This document shows, one piece after another, positions 59,846 to 64,000 of a stretch of 64,000 bases of DNA. Numbering within the stretch: the first letter of the stretch is position 1; every line of letters begins with the position of its first letter. The position numbers and the translations under genes are program-made. The notes below the pieces were generated by a model. It was not told the DNA's origin and did no database searches. It was given only the letters and a program-made list of their open reading frames with translations. This stretch comes from Allium sativum (taxonomy: Eukaryota > Streptophyta > Magnoliopsida > Asparagales > Amaryllidaceae), in contig CM060918.1 of the NCBI GenBank assembly GCA_030737875.1, positions 768,360,552-768,424,551 on the forward strand. The letters run 5' to 3'.

Positions 59846-61323
59846 AAATACATCCTAAGACCTAGCCTCCTCTACACACAATTCTATTCTGCTTCTTCTC
59901 TGTCTCTGTTCTAGTAAAAATATAAATGGCGTCGCTACCCTGCTGGAATCAAAACTAGAAGCTAATCAACATCAACCTAAGCAATTCAATTCAAATTTGA
60001 GATAAAAGCTTCTGCAACAATTCTGTAACAACTAAAGTTCTTTCTTTAATCCAACCAAGGCAAGTACAGTTATTTTCCGCTATAAACGTTAATTCTGATT
60101 TTGACATGAATTGTGAATCTGAATCTGAGATTGTATATCTGTCAGATCTGTTTTTCTGTGACTGTTCTGTATCCCTTTCTGCTTCCTTTCTATTTCTATA
60201 GCCAGGCTACCACGAGCCTGTGCCTAATCTCATAAGAGATTAACGTATGAACGCAAATTTTGGGACAAATAATGAATGATGCGAAATTTGACAAGGCTGA
60301 ATTGAACGTATGACTTTAGATCTGAGGCATAAAATATATTGACATATGACTTGAGATTAGATGCATGAATTTGACTGTAAACATGTAATTTATATATGTT
60401 GTATGCATAGTGTACGTTGTAATCTAGATCTGTAACTAATTATAGAAATGAACATATGTTATTTAGATCTGTAATTAATTAGAAAAATAAGCCTACGTTG
60501 TAAACTAGTTTTAAACCTATGCATATTCTGTGATAAAAGAAGAGAGGAACCATTGCAAGATTACATATGAATTGAGACTTTGGACAAAATGCATATAAAA
60601 GTCAAGATCTGATTTTTAGAAGATATAATTTAAAGATTTAGATTGTTGGGTATATTTTGCATAATGATTCATGAGTTGAAAAGAAGAAGGATATGGAAAC
60701 TTAGGTGTAAAGATTTACATTAATTAGGATACCTATTATTGTGATCACACCTAAACAGGGATTTTTGGATATATGGCATGCATTGAAATTAATAGTTATA
60801 TTTGGTATAATTTATATGTGAATCTGCTGTAAAATGCTAGTTTAACAAAAATTGGAACATATGTTATATGGTAAATTATGTTCACATTCTGCGCTATGTA
60901 CATGTTCATATTGGGAATCATGAAAATTATGTAGGCATATGAATTTAGGCCTAATTTATGACTAGGCAAGGCATGTAAATAGAACCTTTAGAAATATTAA
61001 ATTTGCTAAATCTGCTAATTTGCCAAGTTGCTTAAACTGCTAGTTTTGTTATATTGCCTAGACTGATAATTAGATTAAAGTGCCTAATCTGTTAAATTTG
61101 TCGGTTGAAATGCCTAACCTGTTATATGCCAAAATCTGCTAAGTTGCTAAATCTGTTAAATCCGTTAAGTCATATAATCTGGAAAAAATCTGTTATCTGC
61201 TAAATTCTGTTATCTGCTGTGTTGATATAATCATCTTGTTATTGATATAATCTAAATTGGCATATATATTGGGCGTGCGCATAAACGGTAAATTATTAAT
61301 TAATTGGCCGCAAAGATAAACGT

Positions 61324-61531
61324 GACTAACTCAAGGTTAGAATGAGTTTGCGGCGTAATTCTACCCGGAACCGCCCGGCACATCCAGTGGCCGCAAACAA
61401 TAGGTTCTAATGTGAGAAGTTAGTCATAACCTGCTTAAGACACGAGGTTAGGTCTGGCTTGTGGCAGAAGTCTGCCCGGAACCGCCCGGCCCATCCAGCG
61501 GCCATAAGCTAGCGACCTAATGTGAGAGGTC
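61324..61531 (+). other. Twin conserved hairpins in Tekay-2 LTR
   Basis: Hairpin C: GACTAACT (61324-61331)/AGTTAGTC (61418-61425), TTAGAA (61337-61342)/TTCTAA (61405-61410), GTTTGCGGC (61346-61354)/GCCGCAAAC (61390-61398). Hairpin D: TTAGGTC (61448-61454)/GACCTAA (61514-61520), GCTTGTGGC (61457-61465)/GCCATAAGC (61501-61509, one G-U pair). Loops keep CCCGGAACCGCCCGGC in both. Confidence 0.8.
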
Positions 61532-62851
61532 TGGGCATTAATAATTAATTAATGCAAATCTAAAATAAGAATGACGTCTAAAACGTATTGGGGGAAAATA
61601 GGGTTAAACCAACTGGATTAATAGGTGTAGTAAACCCGTCCATGAATCTGTAGGCCTAATACAAAGTTAGACAAATCTAAAAAATCTGTACATCTGATCT
61701 GTTAGTCTGAAAACTTGTTAACTTAATCTGTGAACTAGTAAATTTGAATTCTGTATGTCTGAACTTGTAAACAAGTTAATCTGAGATCTGTTAGTCTGGG
61801 GACACAAGGTTAGGAGGGGAATTACTTGTGTCATCTGTTGTTTGGGACCCATATTAGTCAGTAACCCTTTCTGGTATCAAAACTTTGACCCAACAGTAAG
61901 TAGGGTCCAGGCACGCTTACTGAACTATTTATAAGTGGTTCATTCTGATAATGGCGAGGGGTGTTGATGGTGCGTTCCAACCGGGTCATGTGTGTGCATG
62001 GATCCCGGTCTACCTCTGAGGATGTAAGACGCCGTGACATCTGTAAATAGGTCTGTGCCAATTGGTTGTCACTTTAGGGAGTGATACACCCTACTGTGGG
62101 GCCGACATAGGATATTTATGTATTAGGAGCCGATCGCTTGGGGTAGGGTTTAGGGTACACTTAGTTCTATCCGTTTCTGTTGGTACCATCTCTTTCTTTT
62201 GGGTGGTAACACCTGTCTGTTTCTGTGTGGTACCGTCTGTTCAGGTGGTAAAGGACCATTACTAGTGTACACCTAATTCTACATTCTGTTTCCGTAGGGA
62301 TTAATCTGTTTCTGCTTCTGTCTGTTTCTGATTGGGTAGTAAAGGCCCATTATTAGCATTCTGTTTCGGTTAAAGTATTCTGTACCCGTTCCTGCTTCAA
62401 TTTAGACATTAGGGTGACACCTAATTCTGCTATACTAGTATTAGTGCAGAGAAGTGTAAAACAATAGTTTATGTCATTCTGTTTTTCTGTTATATCTGCT
62501 ACACCTGTTAAAGTTATCTCACATCCAGTATTATGTTCATATCATATTATTATTATCTGTTCATATGCTGAAAGTCACTGGACTTGCCAGACTTTTTGTC
62601 TGACCCTTGTTGTTTCGCCTCCTTTCTTCCGTTTCCCCCCCAGGTTAGCCAAGGAGGGAATACTTAGCTTGATCCGGATTTCTCTTTGCTTGAAGTGCTT
62701 AAAGTATGGCTTGGCTCTGTATAGCTTCCATTCCATGGGGATTATGATTTTAAACCATGCATTTTGAAGGCTTTTGCACAAGACTGATATTTTGTACTTG
62801 AATTCTGAGATTTGAAAGGATGTAACCATATATAATTTCTGTTTCCGCTGT

Positions 62852-62857
62852 AATAAA
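62852..62857 (+). terminator. Candidate poly(A) signal, Tekay-2 LTR
   Basis: AATAAA directly after TTTCCGCTGT, about 120 bases before the LTR end. Confidence 0.45.
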
Positions 62858-62980
62858 GTTAAAATTTTGCAAGTACTGTTTTATCTGTCTTGTAAGTTTC
62901 TGTTCTGTTTACTAAAACGCTCCACCAAAGTTAAGGCATTCCCTTTGTGAGTGACCTTAACGGAGGTGGGGTGTTACACT

Positions 62981-62992
62981 TGGTATCAGAGC
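62981..62992 (+). promoter_or_regulatory. Primer-binding site of Tekay-2
   Basis: TGGTATCAGAGC, spacer CT after the LTR as in Tekay-1. Confidence 0.95.
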
Positions 62993-63156
62993 TGAAGGTT
63001 ACCAGATTGGGTAAAGTTTTTGAAAACTGTTTTCCAAAAGGTTTTGAAAGGAAGTATTTTCAAAAATAAAGCTTATTTTGAAAAACATAATCCCCGAGAG
63101 CCATATATCTTTCTTTCAGTCCTTTTTGTATTGAACCTTTCCTTTTTCGTTTCAGC

Positions 63157-64000
63157 ATGTCTGAAGCATCTGAGATACCAGAGGGTGTTCATATACCCAG
63201 TTGGTTTCGTCAATATCTTGAGGCTAGGACCGCCGCTGCAGGTCCAGCAAATGATCCCCCTCCCCCACCCCGTCCTCGTGCAATTGCTTTCTCAAAGATC
63301 TGTAGAGATTTTTGGGCCATGGGTGGGAAGGATTTCAAAGGAACTGAATCATTCGTAGAAGCGAGGAATTGGCTCAAAGAAACTGAGGATCTATTCGTTA
63401 TCTTCGAGGTGGACGATAGGCAGAAGGTACAATTGGCGGTATGGCTGCTCAAAGACGAAGCTTCCTACTGGTGGGAAGTCACTAACGCCGAAAGGCCGGT
63501 CGAGACATGGATGGATTTCAGAACAAGGTTTGAGACAAAATTTCTCTCGCAAGCTGAACGGAGTTTACAACTGGAAAAGTTCTTATCTCTTAAGCAAGGA
63601 AGTATGACGGTCAAGGAATACGTCAACCAGTTCAACCAACTAGCTGGGTTCAGATTGGATTTAGTCAACACTCAGCATAAAAAGGCTCTCCGCTTTGTTA
63701 AAGGATTGAACGAGCCACTGCACAGCCTAGCCATGACCCATGTACCCATGGGAGCGACTTACGAGAAATTGGTGGACATGGCACTACTGCACGAGGAAGA
63801 TAAGGGCCCAGAAGAGACAAAGAAGGAAGAATCGCAGAATAAGAAAGCGGGGCCCAAAAAGGAAACACAAAAGAAGGATGAGAAGACTGAAGATAAGAAG
63901 GGGAAAAAGTGCTTTACTTGTGGAAGCTCGACTCATCTGAACAAGGATTGCAGAAAAAGGAAGGGCGCTTGCTTCAACTGTGGGGAGATGGGACACTTCA
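63157..64000 (+). CDS. gag: Tekay-2 gag, partial at window edge
   Basis: Open from ATG 63157 to the end (281 codons, no stop). Start chosen by its position one base after a 3' splice signal and by alignment with Tekay-1 gag. It shows the short N terminus (MSEASEIPEGV), a shorter proline-rich linker than Tekay-1, the Gag core (NWLKETEDLFVIFEVDDRQK, SYWWEV), a lysine-rich linker, a first zinc knuckle CFTCGSSTHLNKDC and the start of a second (CFNCGEMGHF). Where Tekay-1 has its nonsense codon this copy encodes glutamine, and the second knuckle keeps its first cysteine. Gag should build the cytoplasmic particle and bind element RNA. Pol presumably follows outside the window. Its own promoter is separated from it by the 22.5 kb array. 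Confidence 0.93.
   Translation, partial: MSEASEIPEGVHIPSWFRQYLEARTAAAGPANDPPPPPRPRAIAFSKICRDFWAMGGKDFKGTESFVEARNWLKETEDLFVIFEVDDRQKVQLAVWLLKDEASYWWEVTNAERPVETWMDFRTRFETKFLSQAERSLQLEKFLSLKQGSMTVKEYVNQFNQLAGFRLDLVNTQHKKALRFVKGLNEPLHSLAMTHVPMGATYEKLVDMALLHEEDKGPEETKKEESQNKKAGPKKETQKKDEKTEDKKGKKCFTCGSSTHLNKDCRKRKGACFNCGEMGHF

Larger units (their letters stand above)
59846..62978 (+). mobile_element. Tekay-2 5' LTR, right part (R and U5)
   Basis: Begins with the right AAATA duplication, continues the Tekay LTR from just after the TATA box and ends GGAGGTGGGGTGTTACA, two bases before the PBS. It contains the twin hairpins (61324-61531), TTTCCGCTGT at 62842 and AATAAA at 62852. It is well diverged from Tekay-1 in the middle but aligned at both ends and at the hairpins. 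No coding frame is convincing. Confidence 0.92.
60060..63155 (+). other. Predicted leader intron of Tekay-2 (GC-AG type)
   Basis: AAG/GCAAGT at 60057-60065 lies at the place of the Tekay-1 GTAAGT. AG/GCAAGT is the strong context expected of a GC donor. The acceptor CCTTTTTCGTTTCAG ends at 63155, with gag ATG at 63157, the same one-base offset as Tekay-1. Confidence 0.45.

Overview
The window is nuclear DNA from a flowering plant with a repeat-rich genome. I see no host protein gene. Nearly all of it is nested LTR retrotransposons, mostly of the Ty3/Gypsy Tekay (Del) chromovirus lineage and of non-autonomous long-LTR relatives. They share an initiator-Met-tRNA primer site (TGGTATCAGAGC or variants), TGTAA... 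LTR starts and the TTTCG(A/G)GGACGAAA motif before the polypurine tract. The species cannot be named from this sequence.

Layout. (1) 1-1222 and 1223-5676: internal domain and LTR of a minus-strand long-LTR element, L0; its LTR resumes at about 27143-28592. (2) 5677-27142: plus-strand relative L1, inserted in the L0 LTR. Its 5' LTR (5677-22400) was split by a young, nearly intact Tekay element, Tekay-1 (9804-21520; LTRs 3284 and 3286 bp; target duplication CCGGC). L1 has a 1.3 kb non-coding internal domain (22401-23724). Its 3' LTR is chimeric: 34 bp of LTR start, a decayed Tekay-type pol (23759-26940), then the last ~95 bp of an LTR followed by PBS spacer and an almost complete initiator tRNA copied into DNA (27073-27142). 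(3) 28593-33344: the 3' end and LTR of a probable Ty1/Copia (SIRE-like) element. (4) 33345-36914: a minus-strand L1-family LTR, L3. (5) 36915-64000: a second Tekay element, Tekay-2, whose 5' LTR (36915-62978) was split just after its TATA box by a 22.5 kb three-LTR tandem (37377-59845: LTR-internal-LTR-internal-LTR, LTRs ~6.55 kb, internal domains ~1.39 kb) flanked by one AAATA target duplication. Tekay-2 gag starts at 63157 and runs off the window.

How the parts relate. Tekay-1 encodes a full chromovirus Gag-Pol, but with a nonsense codon in gag, a lost zinc-knuckle cysteine and a lysine at the integrase catalytic glutamate position. The long-LTR families code for nothing recognisable and presumably depended on Tekay-type enzymes. 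The most interesting signals are the tRNA-terminated LTR end, the three-LTR tandem, a pair of covarying hairpins in the Tekay LTR, about twenty short hairpins in the long LTR, and a predicted leader intron ending one base before gag ATG in both Tekay elements.
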